Shown here piece by piece: positions 11,113 through 23,500 of a stretch of 37,177 bases of DNA. The DNA comes from Chara braunii. Its lineage: Eukaryota > Streptophyta > Charophyceae > Charales > Characeae. The stretch is taken from the NCBI GenBank assembly GCA_003427395.1, contig BFEA01000282.1, positions 643,348 to 680,524 of the forward strand, given 5' to 3'. Both the position numbers and the translations under genes were made by a program. The first letter of the stretch is position 1; every line of letters begins with the position of its first letter. The notes beneath the pieces were generated by a model. That model saw nothing but the letters and a program-made list of their open reading frames with translations, made no database searches and had not been told where the DNA came from.

Positions 11113-11256
11113 CACAAAAAAACATCGCCAACCGTAACTCACTCAATATGTTGCGCAGCAGATGGACAATACACATCCGACGAATCACAAAAGAACAGCG
11201 CCAACCGTAACTCACTCAATATGTTGTGCATGCAGATGGACAATACACATGTGCAG
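11113..11256. repeat. 73-bp tandem duplication
   Basis: CGCCAACCGTAACTCACTCA followed by ATATGTTG occurs at 11126 and again at 11199, and GATGGACAATACACAT recurs with a similar spacing. The copies differ by a few substitutions and a short indel, so the duplication is moderately old. Confidence 0.9.
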
Positions 11257-11383
11257 ATGGAGGATATCAATGAGCATTCCATTCCATTCTCCAGTCGACA
11301 AAAGAGACGATCTTTATTTATGTACCTTTCTGCGCTTCCAAGGCTCCGATTAAGCGTATTGGGGGTATCAGAGCGCAAATGCG

Positions 11384-11416
<33 letters not shown>

Positions 11417-11444
11417 AAGGAAAACATGGAAAAATGAATTCCAC

Positions 11445-11506
<62 letters not shown>
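11384..11506. repeat. Two long poly(A) tracts with a (CA)n between
   Basis: An A-run of about 31 (11384-11414) is followed by 35 bp of A-rich sequence, a short CA run, and a second A-run of about 46 (to 11506). Such paired tracts are typical of retroposon tails or their slippage products, but no element body with a recognisable motif lies to the left on the plus strand. Confidence 0.9.
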
Positions 11507-11509
<3 letters not shown>

Positions 11510-13000
11510 GTTTTTTTCTTCTTCCTTATAACTCCCCCTGTTCAGAACCAACCTCGAGTCCACTCTGATGTCGATTGAGTCGCGCTAACGGAACTGCCTA
11601 CCGTCGTCACCCGAGTAGAACGTCCGGTCATTATAGCTGCCTTTGGTGCGACTTTCAGTCCAGAAGCAGCGATAAAGACCGGGCGTTTTATTTGGGTAAA
11701 GACAATAGCTTACCAGCTTCGAAATCGGGTATTATGAAAGTTGTAGACGCGAGATGAACTCCTGAGGTGGTTCATGTGCAGATCGAGAGTATTTGTCAGC
11801 TTTATATCTGCCGTCGGTCAGTTTTATCTCTGCCAGTAGATTTGTCAGCTTTATATCTGCCAGTAGATTTGTCAGCCTCCTGTCACAAGGTAGCACCTTT
11901 CGCGGAGGGTAACACAGGTCAGAGTGATGTGCTGTGAGAGTTAAACATCATGTACCTGCCTTGAACGTGCTCAAGACTCCTCTCCCAAAAAAACAAAAAA
12001 AGGGCCGCCAATATAACTGCCGACAGCATCGACTATGCCCACTTACGATTGCTTTCCGTCTTCGCATAAAGAAGGACATCAGAGTGATTGACACTCACAT
12101 CATCCCCATAACCGTCATCGCATATCCTGCTGCGGCCGGTCAGCATGTCACAATGGAGGGGTGCATTGAATCCAGATCGTGGAGATTCTCATCACACTCA
12201 TCTACATCTAGACACGACATTGCGTTCATTCCCTTGACCGCCATCACAGATCCCACTACTGCAAGGCAGTCACGGCGAAGGGATACGTAAAATCTCAACC
12301 GTTGGCAAACTCACATCACTACGATGACCATAACATCATCCGTAGGTTGATAACAACAAAAATCCACGAGGAATCTCCCTGCCCTGGTTCTAGAGCAGGT
12401 CACTCGTCCAGCAGAATTGACCGCAATAACTTTATCATCGCCTATACTCGCGCGGTCAGGGGGACAACGGCCAGACATCCGAATTGCCGCCCCCGAAGAC
12501 CTTAGCTGCATCACTGAAGATTCGATCAATTCCAAGATAACCCAGCATAAACGGTAGATCAATCAAGAGGCATTTCATGAACTTCGTCAAAATGCTACGA
12601 CGAATCAACATATGCCAAGAGCTCCACAATGAACAAGTCCACAACATCCGCCCGCGACCCCCCGCTCGTCCCATCTCCCCTCCCACCTTTCCCATAATTT
12701 GCAAGCGACTTCGAGCACAGGGAAGTTGCCTGAGTTAATTTCCTACCAGCACCCCACTACACCACCCGCATTCCCTGTTTCCACAGTAATCACTCCTCTT
12801 TTGCAAGCCACGTTCCAAGTGGACGTCCCTTCCACGTGATCTTCAGCAAGTCGATACAGCCGACTTATAACTCCGTAGGTCAGGACGGAAAACGGCAAAG
12901 CCACGCTCGGGTGAGGGTCGGTTGTACGGTGTGAAATGGGGGGGCGGGAGGGGGAAGGGGAGGCCAAGATGGCAATTGCGTAAACACCGGACGCGACCAG
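11507..13000. other. No gene recognised
   Basis: Short frames only. A repeat of about 27 bp lies at 11792-11877. Weakly similar segments at about 12100-12150 and 12220-12270 share a pattern resembling CCGTCATCGCATATCC but are too diverged to call a repeat. Confidence 0.4.
11792..11877. repeat. Short tandem array, about 27-bp unit, three copies
   Basis: Units contain TTTGTCAGCTTTATATCTGC and CCAGTAGA, starting near 11792, 11813 and 11841, with a partial unit at 11868. The first copies are diverged and the last are nearly identical. Confidence 0.8.
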
Positions 13001-13295
13001 AAGGCGCGCACGGCCCGTTGTATCATGGTGAAGGCAAACGACAGAGAAAAGCGAACGTTGGTAGCAAATTATCGATCTATAAGTAATTCAGTGCAAATGA
13101 ACAGACGAAAGGAAGAGGCAGAGCACAAGCAGCACGCGGACAACATGCCAAGTCGAGAATCAATTTAGACGCTGCACCACCCAGAAAGGTATGCAACAAG
13201 TGGCAATAGGAAACCTGAGAGTGCAAGAACTAGGCTCCGACACGAGCGAAGGAAGACAGCGAGATGAGAAAGGTGGGCACGCCGAAGGAGAAGCA

Positions 13296-13345
13296 GAAGG
13301 AATGCAGCGAAGGAGAAAGAGAAGGAATGCAGCGAAGGAGAGGAC
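13296..13345. repeat. 25-bp tandem duplication
   Basis: GAAGGAATGCAGCGAAGGAG occurs at 13296 and again at 13321 inside a purine-rich tract. It looks like a small slippage duplication. Confidence 0.85.
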
Positions 13346-15296
13346 CGGACAATGTGAAGTTCAGACACATGGATGGAGTAACGGAGAGAACGCGTAAGCA
13401 GCGCGAGGAATATACAACAGGGAACCCGAGGATGCGAAACTTGATAAGATAGGAAAATAGCGAACTGGCGATGGATTGTAAGATCTACCAGAAGGGGAAC
13501 TGGAAAATTAGGGGTGGAGAGTGGGTCGTGGTAGGGAAAGCGAGGAGCGGGCGAGCACAGTTCAGTTCAGGGAAGGCAACGAATAAAGATAACGCTCGCA
13601 GGTGCGGGGGACGAGAACGAGTCGAGGCCAACGAGATCCGTACAGGATGACAAGACACAGCCCGTAGAAAGACGGCGCCGTGCGCAATGGTCGGGAGGGA
13701 AGGGAGAGGCCCGTCACGGAATGGCAACTGGCATTCACGTGCAGCAGGGCACCAAAAAGAAAGCCAGACGGCACCAAACACATTTCAATGGGCGTGCAAA
13801 AATCGTCCCTCCCCGGCGAGGGCGAGCCAGACCGAGGAAATGGGTAAGAAGAGTGTTCTGGTGCCGTGGAGGCACCGACAGACGAGGGCCACTCAAGCCG
13901 CTCAGCGAAAGCGCGCGCTAGCGTAGAATGGGTGAAAGAAGAAATAACAAAGGTCGCACGGGGAAAAACAAGAGCGCCCTCAAGCGCAGGCGAGGGAACC
14001 CAAGCCATCGGATCTCTGATGGATTCTGCTTTAGGCTTCCACACAACGAGATGAAAAATGACTGAGCTTCCCTCGCCCACCTCCTGAGGCTGGACGATTT
14101 GGCCGTGAATTTATGTACATCACCTCTAGGGCCTACTCGTACCACTGCTTGATGGAGGGAATGTGAGTGTGAATGCCGCCCCATGCATTCAAGATCACTC
14201 TCACCGTTAGCCATTCATCTACCACAGCCGGCTCGCACTGATGACCCACGTGAGTGCACATCAGGAAACATTGAGAAAAAACAACACCAGGATGGATATT
14301 GGGTCATAGGACACCGGTGCACAGCTAAAAAGGATGAAAGGTGGAATGGGGTAGTCCAAGGCGATCCAGGCAGGGCAAGGGAACGCCAGGTGCAGAGCAA
14401 ATAGATGGTAACTTCATCATCGATGTACAATGAGGCCGCGTGAAGTAAACCGGGGTGGAGAGACGGAGAACCGGCAGCGCAGTAAGCAAGAACAGAGAGA
14501 TTTGCCTGCTGCAAACGAGTAATATGTTTCCAATGCCAGTAGACTCTTACCCATGTTATCGCTTTCAGCATCTAAGCTACATCCAGACAAAAAGCGTCCC
14601 AAGCTGCAATATCACGAACAGCACCGCAAGCAGGTCCTTCACATGACAATTCATAACCAATCTTTTGTCTCGGATTAGTTTTGATGCACGAACATGTAGA
14701 TCACTTTTCAACTCATGATCTAGCAGACGCGGGTCGAAGACGGGGAGAAGATGGGATAGTAGGCGAGGATGAAGACCGGGAGAGAAGAAAATACATAAAG
14801 GCAGCCAGTAGAAGTCCGGAGTAGACGAAAAAGCGGAGGGCCACGAAGGGTGAAAGCAGAAGCGAGTGAGGGAGGGAAGGAGAGTAGAGGACACAGACGG
14901 GTAAGGGGGAAACGAGGATAGTACAAAGGCGGATAAGAGGGGAAAACGTGAAGCCCAGAGACGGAGGACGCAGAGTAAGGAGGAAGTATAGAGTATGGAT
15001 GTCGTAGTAAGCAGTGTTAGAGGGGGAGTAGACAGCAAGCCGGCAAAAGTAGAAAGATGAAACGATGATGAAGAGGGGACAAGATAGTCGATCGTGGTGC
15101 AGGAGAACCGACACGGATTGACACAGCGACGGGAAGAGGACAAAGAAGGACGCGCCGCAGGACGGGCTACGATTAGTGCATATGGAAAAGGGGATGGAGT
15201 ACACACAGGTGCATATGGTGGGTGGATGCCATTCTAAACAAAGGTTGCGATGAAAAAGACAAAGCAGTCAACTGTGAAGTGTATGATGACATGAGA

Positions 15297-15336
15297 GTAC
15301 GCAAAGCTTGTGGAAAGTACGCAAAGCTTGTGGAAA
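15297..15336. repeat. Perfect 20-bp tandem duplication
   Basis: GTACGCAAAGCTTGTGGAAA is repeated exactly twice, head to tail, in the presumed intron about 170-210 bp past the splice donor. Confidence 0.97.
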
Positions 15337-15502
15337 GAGGCTACAGAACTGAAAGACGTAAGCGAGACAGAAGTAAGTTCTGCCCGTGCAGCGCGCCATT
15401 ACAAAGGCGTAGAAAGAACAACGAAACGGTTGGAATGTCGGGAAGCTCAATGATAACCACATAAACAACCCAGTGACCAACGGTAATAAAGCGCCAGAGC
15501 AG

Positions 15503-15508
15503 ACTCAC
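15503..15508 (-). other. Splice donor GTGAGT ending the long exon
   Basis: On the minus strand the coding frame ...AAG-CTG-CCT is followed directly by GTGAGT, close to the eukaryotic donor consensus GTRAGT. The predicted protein changes character exactly here, from a charged coiled coil to a hydrophobic, motif-free tail. I therefore end the exon at 15509 and not at the in-frame stop at 15341. Confidence 0.6.
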
Positions 15509-18500
15509 AGGCAGCTTTTCAATGGCCGAGACTTCTCTCCCTGACAAAGGTGCGTCCTTCTGTTTGAGTTCCTTTACCGCCTCCGCTTCCTGCCGTTGTT
15601 GGATTTGCTGCCGTTTCAGTCCTGATGAATGCTCCCTCGTTAGTTTCATCCTAGCCGCCCTCTTCTCGAGTAGCTCAATCTCGAGGGTACGGGCCTTCTG
15701 CTCTTGATCTCTGCCGGGATCACGAGCCTTCTCCAGCAGCACCTGCCACACGACTGGGCGTTTTCCGTTGGAAATTGACAAACAAGATTTCTCGTATATG
15801 GGCGGGGCGGGCGGAGCAGCTTCCTCCCTCCCGACCGTCCTAATTTCTCCTTCGCTCGACAGGGAGCTCGCATATCCCATTGACGACAAAACTCCGCTCG
15901 CTGTCCGAACGTGCCCGCCCTCCATACCACCTTCTCCCCCTCCTCTGCTTGTGATCGAGACGGGTTTATCACGCTCCTCGCTAGTAGTCTGCACAAGGAG
16001 GTTGTCAGTACTCTCCATTCCTTTCGACTGCTTGGCTGTGTCCTCATGCTCAGTCCTCGCAGCAGAGGCAGAGGCAGCTAGCATACTGAGCCCTACCTGC
16101 ATCCTGGACCCCACAGTCTTAACATCATTATCACTACTGTCGACAGGTGGAGGAGCTCTCCCGCGACCGAGGAGCAGGGGAGAGCGACTCCGTGGAGAGG
16201 AACTGGAAAGTATCTGTCTCTCGCTCGAGAGATATTCCGCCCGTGGCCCCACTCCCACTCCTCCCCTTTGTCCAAACACTGACCTGTCAATGACGAACGG
16301 CGCATGCGACCTCCTCGCTGATTCCCCTCGAAAAGATAAATCCGCCCAACCCCCAAACCCTCTCCCTCCCAGAAAGCTTGAAGGCGATGGTGTTGGTGAA
16401 GGTGGCATCCGAATGCTGCTGCCCCTCCCGCTCCCTAGACGTCTGGCCGTCACGTGGGACGGTACTAAATAACCAGAATAGTATCGCTGCTGATGATGTT
16501 GACTAACGCTCTCGACGAGCGCCGATCTGTATGCATCCCGCTCGGCTAGCCTTGTCTGCGTCTCGAGTAGCCGCCGCTCGTCAAGGAAAGGACGGCTACG
16601 TCGGTCCCTCGGAGTAAGCGGTGAAGTCAAACCCGCGTCTTCAGGAAATTCCTCCCCTGAACTCAGATAGTCGCTTTCCGTCGGCTCGCGATAAAGAGAA
16701 TGACGGAGACCAACTTGATGGTAGTGGAGATAGCTCGTCGGGTCATCACCCCGATAGGAACTTGCCCGCCGGTTATACATGCCGAGCTTGAACGACTCTA
16801 ACTTCGCCTTCGCCAAATCGGCCGCCTTTGCCAGGTCAGCAGCTTCTTTCGCCAAATCAGCCACCGCCTGCTTTTGGAGCACGTAGAATTCCCGCTTAGA
16901 TATCGACGGATTAAGAATCGTTGCCGCGGCGTCAGCGTCACCGTCGACTACCGCCATAACCGCTTCCTCGTCAAAACCCGTATCCTCAACCTCCATCATC
17001 TGGACGGCTCCATGTGAGAAGCCCCTCCCCTCAATCTCCCTCTTGTCCGTCTCACTTCGCTCCTCAGTCATGCCACTCTCCTCCTCTCTCCTCTCTTCGT
17101 CCTCCGCCGCCGCCTCCTCTTCTTCCTCCTCATTGTCAGATGAGCGCTTACCGTTCGAAAACGGAGCGGCGCTGCTGAAGTTTTCGCCAGGATACCTCTC
17201 ATGCACCCGTCGCCTGTTACGATTATCGCCAGCGCCATCGTCATCGTCGGAGCTCCATGCATCCCGTATCGCCAAGTGGCGCGTCCTCCTCGAAAGCTCT
17301 TCTTCATCGTCAATATCGGCGCTGCTTCGCGAGACAAACACTCCCGATCCACCGCTTCCATTGCTGAACCCTCTTCCTTGCTGATGCTGATCGTACGTCT
17401 GACTTAACCCACCATCTTGTCCTCCTCTCGTCGTCCCCACATGCTGGGACTGTACAGTACCCACACTGGTGTCCCGCTCTCTCTTTTGCCATTTCACCCC
17501 TGGTGTCTTATGAAGCACCTCAGTGTTGTTGTCAACGACAAATCCATCCGACGCACCGGCAGCACCACCGTCCCTCCCAGCACCGCTACCGCTCCTCCTG
17601 CTGTACGCCGTGATAGAGAGGCCGTTATCAGCGACGACTCCGCGAGTTGCTGGGCCAGAAGGAGGAATAGACAACCCTTTTCTCGCATAGCTTCTCTCTC
17701 CCCTGCAGCTATCAAACATCCTCCCGCCACCTGGTGTGGAACGCCAGCTCGACTCGGAATCTGTAGATCTGAGAGCTTTATTGCCGATTCCGTTATGCGA
17801 AAAGACCACAACGTCGTCTCCTTCTCCCGTCTCCACGCCGTCATCGTCCTCCGACGGAGTCGTCGACTGCGAACATGACGCGAGGTGGCCATTCCCAGCA
17901 ACTGCTCTCTTCCGGGAAGACAGAACGCAACGATGATTGGATGAGAGCACCATCATCGACGGCTTAGAGGTAGTCCGTCCACCACCTCCACTGTCACCAA
18001 CAGCGCCTCCTATAACGCTATCTTTACTTGAGACAGATCCGTTCCTTGACGACTTGATAATGATCGCGTCCTGGCTTGTGCATGTCCTGAACTGACGCTC
18101 GGTTGGAGGTTCGGGGGAGCTATCACGCCGTCCAACGTAGGAAGGAATGAGTCCATCAATCATCGGCAGTGAGTGCCGTCGGTGTTTCCTGTCACTCCTG
18201 CGTGCCGCCATAGCCGTCATGGAAACTGACGAGGACATAACCACGGCATCCGGAGCTATCCGGAAAAATGCAGACTCAACCTCGTCGACTTCGTCGCTTC
18301 TGGAGTCCGCGATGGCGGCGAGCCCCCTCTTCGAATAGGAGGTGGATAATCCCGACCCCGACCTCTCGAAACCCGTCCTCCACCCGTACTCCTGCGGATC
18401 GGAATGAGCCGCTCCTGCATCCCCCCCTCCTCCCCCAACCCATTCTCTTCTTCGCTTGCCAGGCATATACAAAGGCGAAGATGGTCGATCACAATCAGAA

Positions 18501-18574
18501 CAGCTGGGCTTCAACCTCCTCTTCCCCCCATACAGCCGTTCCACAAAATCCGTTATATTCGGCATCCTGGGCAT
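15509..18574 (-). CDS. Long exon of an unrecognised, largely disordered coiled-coil protein
   Basis: An uninterrupted minus-strand frame of 1022 codons runs from ATG at 18574 to a splice donor after 15509. The frame stays open upstream of the ATG to about 18745, but that sequence is Cys/Trp/Phe-rich and looks non-coding. I chose the ATG because MPRMPNITDFVERLYGGKRR begins a more ordered segment. Domains by eye: an N-terminal motif with a Cys-x2-Cys pair (residues 25, 28); a long Ser/Gly/Arg/Asp-rich disordered part; an acidic tract (about 482-500); an alanine-rich helix with three DLAK repeats (573-589); a Tyr/Arg/Ser-rich segment; and a C-terminal Lys/Glu/Arg/Gln coiled coil (about 940-1005). 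Basic patches such as RRSDRKHRRH (about 125-134) could be nuclear signals. There are no membrane segments or catalytic motifs. The gene must continue in a further exon to the left. I do not recognise the family; a cytoskeletal, centrosomal or nuclear scaffold role is only a guess from composition. Confidence 0.7.
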
Positions 18575-19914
18575 TTCGCTGCTCCGATCCTCCGTATCCC
18601 CAATCACGGCGTCCACGCACGCGCGCATACACACACAATACAGGTTTTGATTATGGACACGATGGCATAACAAAGGGCAAAATCGGAAGCAACACCAGAA
18701 ACCAAACCACAGGCAGTGGCGAGACCAACGAGAATTGAAACCCACGCAACGCAGACGGAAGTACGGCCGGCGAACGCTTAGGTGAAGGGTGAAGCCTAAC
18801 AGCAGGCAAGATAGACATCAGAGATTCTCAGTCGCTAGACCAAACAGACGAAGCATACAGGGCATCTTCCTGATCACCATCGACGATTTCTGGATTGGGA
18901 TGCGCCCCTCGATGCTCCACTCCGCTCTGCGCATCCTTTACAGAATCATGTACACCTCACCGCCATGCCTTCGTTCAGCTGAAAGTCAGGGTCATTGCAC
19001 TGCAGACGAGTCAATCAGAAAAGGCTCTTTCTTCCTCGGCCTCTTCCTTCGGCCGGTTCTTCCTCTCCTCCTCCGTTTTTCTTCCTCGTCAGCCTACTCC
19101 CCCTGCGAACGCTGCTGACGCCCCCACACGTCCTTGGACTGTCATTGTTCCCCCTCTCTTCCCGCTCCCCACACCCCGCGTCCACCTATTGCTACTATAC
19201 CTCATCACGCCCTCCCAGTCGCCCGAGAGCAGTGCTGTTTCTCTAGGCAGACTGGAAACCATTGCACATCGACGCCCCGAATCCCGCCACGCGCCGTCGC
19301 CGCGCGTCTGCTCCCGCACGTCCCCCCGTAGCCAAGACTCTTCTCATGATGATGAACGACCAGTCGATCTGCATCACTCAGAATACAAGTCGTAAACAGT
19401 GTATTGTATATCTGCGCTGCTCCCGAACTCAACTACTACATGATCGCTCCTGACAGGTGGCAACCTATCATCCCTCGGATGCACGCAAGATGAATCGCAT
19501 AAAATAAAAATAATAATAATATAAAATTTATAAAATAATATATCGCACGGCACGCCATCAGCAAGAAATAGCAACCCCATCTGGGAAATCGCGCCCTTGC
19601 GAAGCGCAACGACAACTGGGCCGCTCTTCCCGCCCCTATTTTGCCCCAACTCTTCGCCCAAACCCGGCCCGTCTCGTCCACCTGTTTGGCACGTCTCGTG
19701 AGACTCACTCCGTTCCCAAGCAGCGGATCCCCTACCGGAGTCACACAGGGCCTCGTTCCACACCACTACAGAGGTTCAAGTGCGCCGAAATCATGGATCT
19801 GATCACAATAAAGAAATGCGTCCACTGGTTGGTCAATAAAGCCCCAAGAGCGTAATCAGTCGACATGCACAAAAGACAAAAATATTGGCGGTGTATCTTT
19901 CCATATGCACCTTC
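18575..19914 (-). other. Probable 5' flank or upstream intron of the long-exon gene
   Basis: No convincing coding frame is seen. Going upstream on the minus strand the sequence is GC-rich to about 19490, then has an AT-only island at 19497-19545 (TATA-like words), then GC-rich again. The island would suit a promoter about 950 bp before the ATG, but a first exon with an acceptor near 18580 (GGAGCAG before the ATG) is equally possible. No motif decides it. Confidence 0.35.
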
Positions 19915-20548
19915 TTTTTTTTTTTTTTTTTCCATGAAAGCTCATTATAACAGGTTAAAATGAGGCCGGGGACCTCACAATTCAACCCGGAGTTATCCTG
20001 GCAGCATCAGCCAGTTTAGCTTACGAGCATAGCTCGAAAAGGGAAAGCAAACAACTTAACAACAGAGGAGGCAATGGCCTCTGGGCTGGGTAAAATCTAG
20101 GAACAGAATAGGCCAATTCTAGACCGCTGTCCTGAAAACCCAGCCTAGGAAACAGAATGTCACAGACCAAAAAGCCAACACAATCCAGAAATCAAGAAAA
20201 CATGTCACAGACCAAAAAGCCAACACAATCCAGAAAACAAGAAGGCGAGCTGGGAGGCGTAGACCAAATCCTGGGCCGTTAAACGACCCCAGCCCGAAAA
20301 ACTAATCCACACAACAGCTATCTACCCACCAATCTACGTAACCAACCCACCGGAACAACACTACTCTGCCTAACCCTAACCCACTTCACCACTCACATAA
20401 CTACAGATCCCTGTCGAAGGTGACAGACCGTCCCAAGTAGGACTGTACCCAACTTTCAAGTACTCCCACCACTTCCCAAGAGAAAACAAACCAACTGCCT
20501 TTCTCCTGCGGACATATTGAACCGAGTACCAGGTTCTTAACATTATTC
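19915..20548 (-). other. LINE 3' UTR and poly(A) tail
   Basis: After the ORF2 stop at 20549, about 620 bp of non-coding sequence leads to the poly(A). It contains a 45-bp tandem duplication and a block (20096-20144) shared with the neighbouring LINE tail at 24793-24843. Confidence 0.75.
20157..20246. repeat. 45-bp tandem duplication in the LINE 3' UTR
   Basis: ATGTCACAGACCAAAAAGCC and the 20 bases that follow it recur exactly 45 bp later, starting at 20202. Short tandem repeats are common in LINE 3' UTRs. Confidence 0.95.
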
Positions 20549-23500
20549 CTACTCATCCCAGAACCACTTGTCCAAGATCAATTTGTCCGCTGACAATTTT
20601 GCCAGCTTTCCCCCAAGGCCGCACGTTTCTCCGAACCAGGTATTAGATTGGCCCCTACCTTTCCTCCTCCAATCCGCCTGGATAATGCGCCTCAATGAGG
20701 CTTTGAACATTCTCCTGGTCTCTTTGTTTGTCATATCCCTATCTTCTAATACTCACAGATTCCTCCCCTTCCAAACAACCTCACAGCCCACTGCCCGGGC
20801 CGCTTGGGCAATATAGCCCCAACCCTTTTCCAGTTCCACATTCTCTGGAACTCCTCCCAACAAAACCCACTCCCTATCCCACGTCAAGCTGTTGTCTGAA
20901 CATTTAGCCCAGAAGGCTTGCCACCACTCCCAGATCCGTTTGGCAGCGGGGCAGTCGTACCACAAATGAACAGTTGATTCATAGGCCCAGCCACATCTTC
21001 TACACGTAAGGTCAACCCTCAGTCCCCTCTGCACCAAATTAACTGTCGAAGGTGTATCCATAAGAAATAATAACCACAGATTAGCAGCAATGCGCAGGTT
21101 AGGAGCAACCGCCAACTGTTTCCAACATCGGGAAATATCCCGTGCTAATTTACCTCTGTCACAGTCCATTACCTGACTCCATCGGGAAATCGCCACTTCC
21201 AGTGGGGTGCGGAAGGGCCTCTGAGCAAGATACCCTTCAGAAACGGTATATTCGATCAATGCAAGGTCCTCTCCGCCCATAGCTTCACCTTTCCAGCCAC
21301 ATATCCTTGGGTCGACTTTCAAAGTGGATATCTCTGAACCAAAAGCATATACACGACATGTCCAATTTCCCCCCTCATCGCAATTCTCCCAAACTCTTAC
21401 GTGAGCCAGCATCACCCCTAGGGGGGGATGTGAGGAAGACTCTAGCTGAGTCAGCGTACTTGGCTTTGATGGGTCGACACCTTGCCAGCACTGGAATTCA
21501 CGTTTCCCATTTAGATTGACGCTTGACCATTTCCAAAAAAGTGGCGACGGCTCCACGGACCGACATATGTACCAGGTACCAGGGGGATCTACCCCTTCCG
21601 GGCTTAGTAAAAATTTCCACTGGTCCGGGATGGCCTCAATAATTGTCGAAAGTCTTTCCTCCACATACCACAGGGGTCCAAGGATAGACCTCAATGCTGA
21701 ACCAATTAACCCCCATATCATCCCACATGTCAGCTACTCTGAGGACCCCCTTTTCAATCCAACTTTTGCCAAAGCTGGACCGAGTGGTATCTGTCGAAAA
21801 CCAACTGCCATCGGCTTTCCGCCGAATCATAGGATTTTCAAACAGCGGTTGGAGTAGGACCTCCGTTTTCGTCAACGGTTGGAGCCATGAGTTTGGTCTC
21901 AGTTTTTTCCAGGAGCCAACAACAGCTTTCCAAAATTCAGATCTGATAACCCTGTTCTGATATGAGTAGAGGAGAAGGCCGATCCATACGTCCGAGGGAC
22001 GCGACATATTTCATTCTACAACCAAGATTAATTCCGCCATCGAAACCCAATGGGCTTCCTCCGGGGAGAGCATAGCCCTGATTATGCAGCGGACAAGCAT
22101 AGGTATGCTTTTCCGCTGAGGGTCAACCAGACCAAGGCCCCCTTCGGATTTTGGGAAGCACAGAAGCTCCCAAACAACTTTTGACAGAAAACCTTCACCT
22201 TCTTTGGCGAACGGCTTCCAGATAAACCTTGCAGAGCGCCTACGAACTTGGGAGCACAGGTTGGTACTTAACGGACGAACAGCGGTAACAAACCAAAGCA
22301 AAGCAAAAAAAGAGTCATTTATAACCATAACGCGGCCCACGATCGACAGGTGAGGGGGGTTTCCCCAGGTGGAAATCCTTTGCATTGTTCGTTGAATGAG
22401 GATACCCTCTTGATCTACTGTGCAAGATACTAAAGATACCTGCACACCTAAGAATCTTTCGGAGTTATTGGGATCAATCCTCCGCATACCCCAATTGACA
22501 GTCGGAACGTGCGGGCTTGGGAGAAAATATACTGATTTAGACCAGTTTACAGAGGCTTCCGACAAGGCGGAATAATCGTTAAGGCAAAATTCTCAGATAT
22601 AGCAAACAGATCGTCCGCGAGGGCTTTTACCCTACATTGAGAAATGCCCGTAGCCATGCCTCTGATACATGGCTGCCGTCTGATGTTACACAATAAATTC
22701 TCAATCTGCAGAACGAACAAAAGGGGTGCCAAAGAGCAGCCTTGGCGAAGAGAACGAGTTAAGGCAAAGGGATCCGACAGAACCCCATTCACCATGACTT
22801 ACGCCGTAGATAAGGAATACAGTGCAACCACCCAATTACAAACATTTTCACCAAAGCCAAAATGTCTCAGGGTGGTTAGGACATATGTCCAATTCACCCT
22901 GTCATATGTTTTTTCTAAGTCGAGCATAAGGATACAAATGTCTACATGCGTGTTTTCTGTTATTTCCAAGGCTTATATGATCGTTACTATATTATCAAAT
23001 ATAGAACGACCCTGCACGAAGGCAGCCTGATCTTTCCTCACCACAGCCGACAAATACCTGCCCAGGCGTCTAGCTATGATCTTGGCAAGAAGCTTATACG
23101 AAACATTCAGCACTGAAATAGGCCGCCAATTCATAATCTCTGAGCGATCCCTTTTTTTGTACAGAAGCGAGATAATGCCATTTCTCATTCCTTTCGAAAA
23201 ACTTTCACCCACCAAACCTAATTATAAATATCAACCAGATCCTGCTTAAATACACTTCCACCGGGAGACCATCGTCCCCGGGGGCTTTCCCCTTTGCCAT
23301 GGAACGTAGGGCTGCATCCGCTTCCTCTACAGTAATCGGACGTTCCAGATCTAACTTACCCTGAATTGGAAGACGCGCAGAAAAAGCGGCCCAATGATCC
23401 GAGGATTCAGTTAGATCCGTGGTGATATCCTCCTCTGGCCTGCGAGTTGTTAGGATGTCCCGATAGTACAGTGCCGCATAGGCACATAATTGCGACTGAT

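Larger units (their letters stand above)
13001..15502 (-). other. Probable intron of the downstream minus-strand gene
   Basis: This lies directly after a strong splice donor on the minus strand. In that sense orientation it is strikingly pyrimidine-rich (the plus strand is GA-rich, especially 13.2-13.4 and 14.7-15.2 kb), as introns often are. Minus-strand frames here are low-complexity Ser/Leu/Phe/Pro runs without motifs. I could not pick out a following exon, so the left limit is arbitrary and the intron may extend further left. Confidence 0.45.

Noticed and set aside
10999-11568. Plus-strand 189-codon frame ending in poly-lysine
   Set aside because: The lysines are the A-tracts and the repeated segments are the 73-bp duplication; not a gene.
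12090-12275. Two similar segments about 120 bp apart
   Set aside because: Similarity is roughly what biased composition gives; no shared word longer than a few bases.
14577-15206. Minus-strand 209-codon Ser/Leu/Phe/Pro-rich frame
   Set aside because: It is produced by the pyrimidine-rich strand of the presumed intron; no motif or codon structure.
15341-15508. In-frame extension of the long exon to a stop at 15341
   Set aside because: It follows a strong GTGAGT donor and turns abruptly hydrophobic and motif-free; more likely intron read-through.
15768-16472. Plus-strand 234-codon frame opposite the long exon
   Set aside because: It is the antisense shadow of the 1022-codon exon, low complexity in Ser/Pro/Leu, with no motif of its own.
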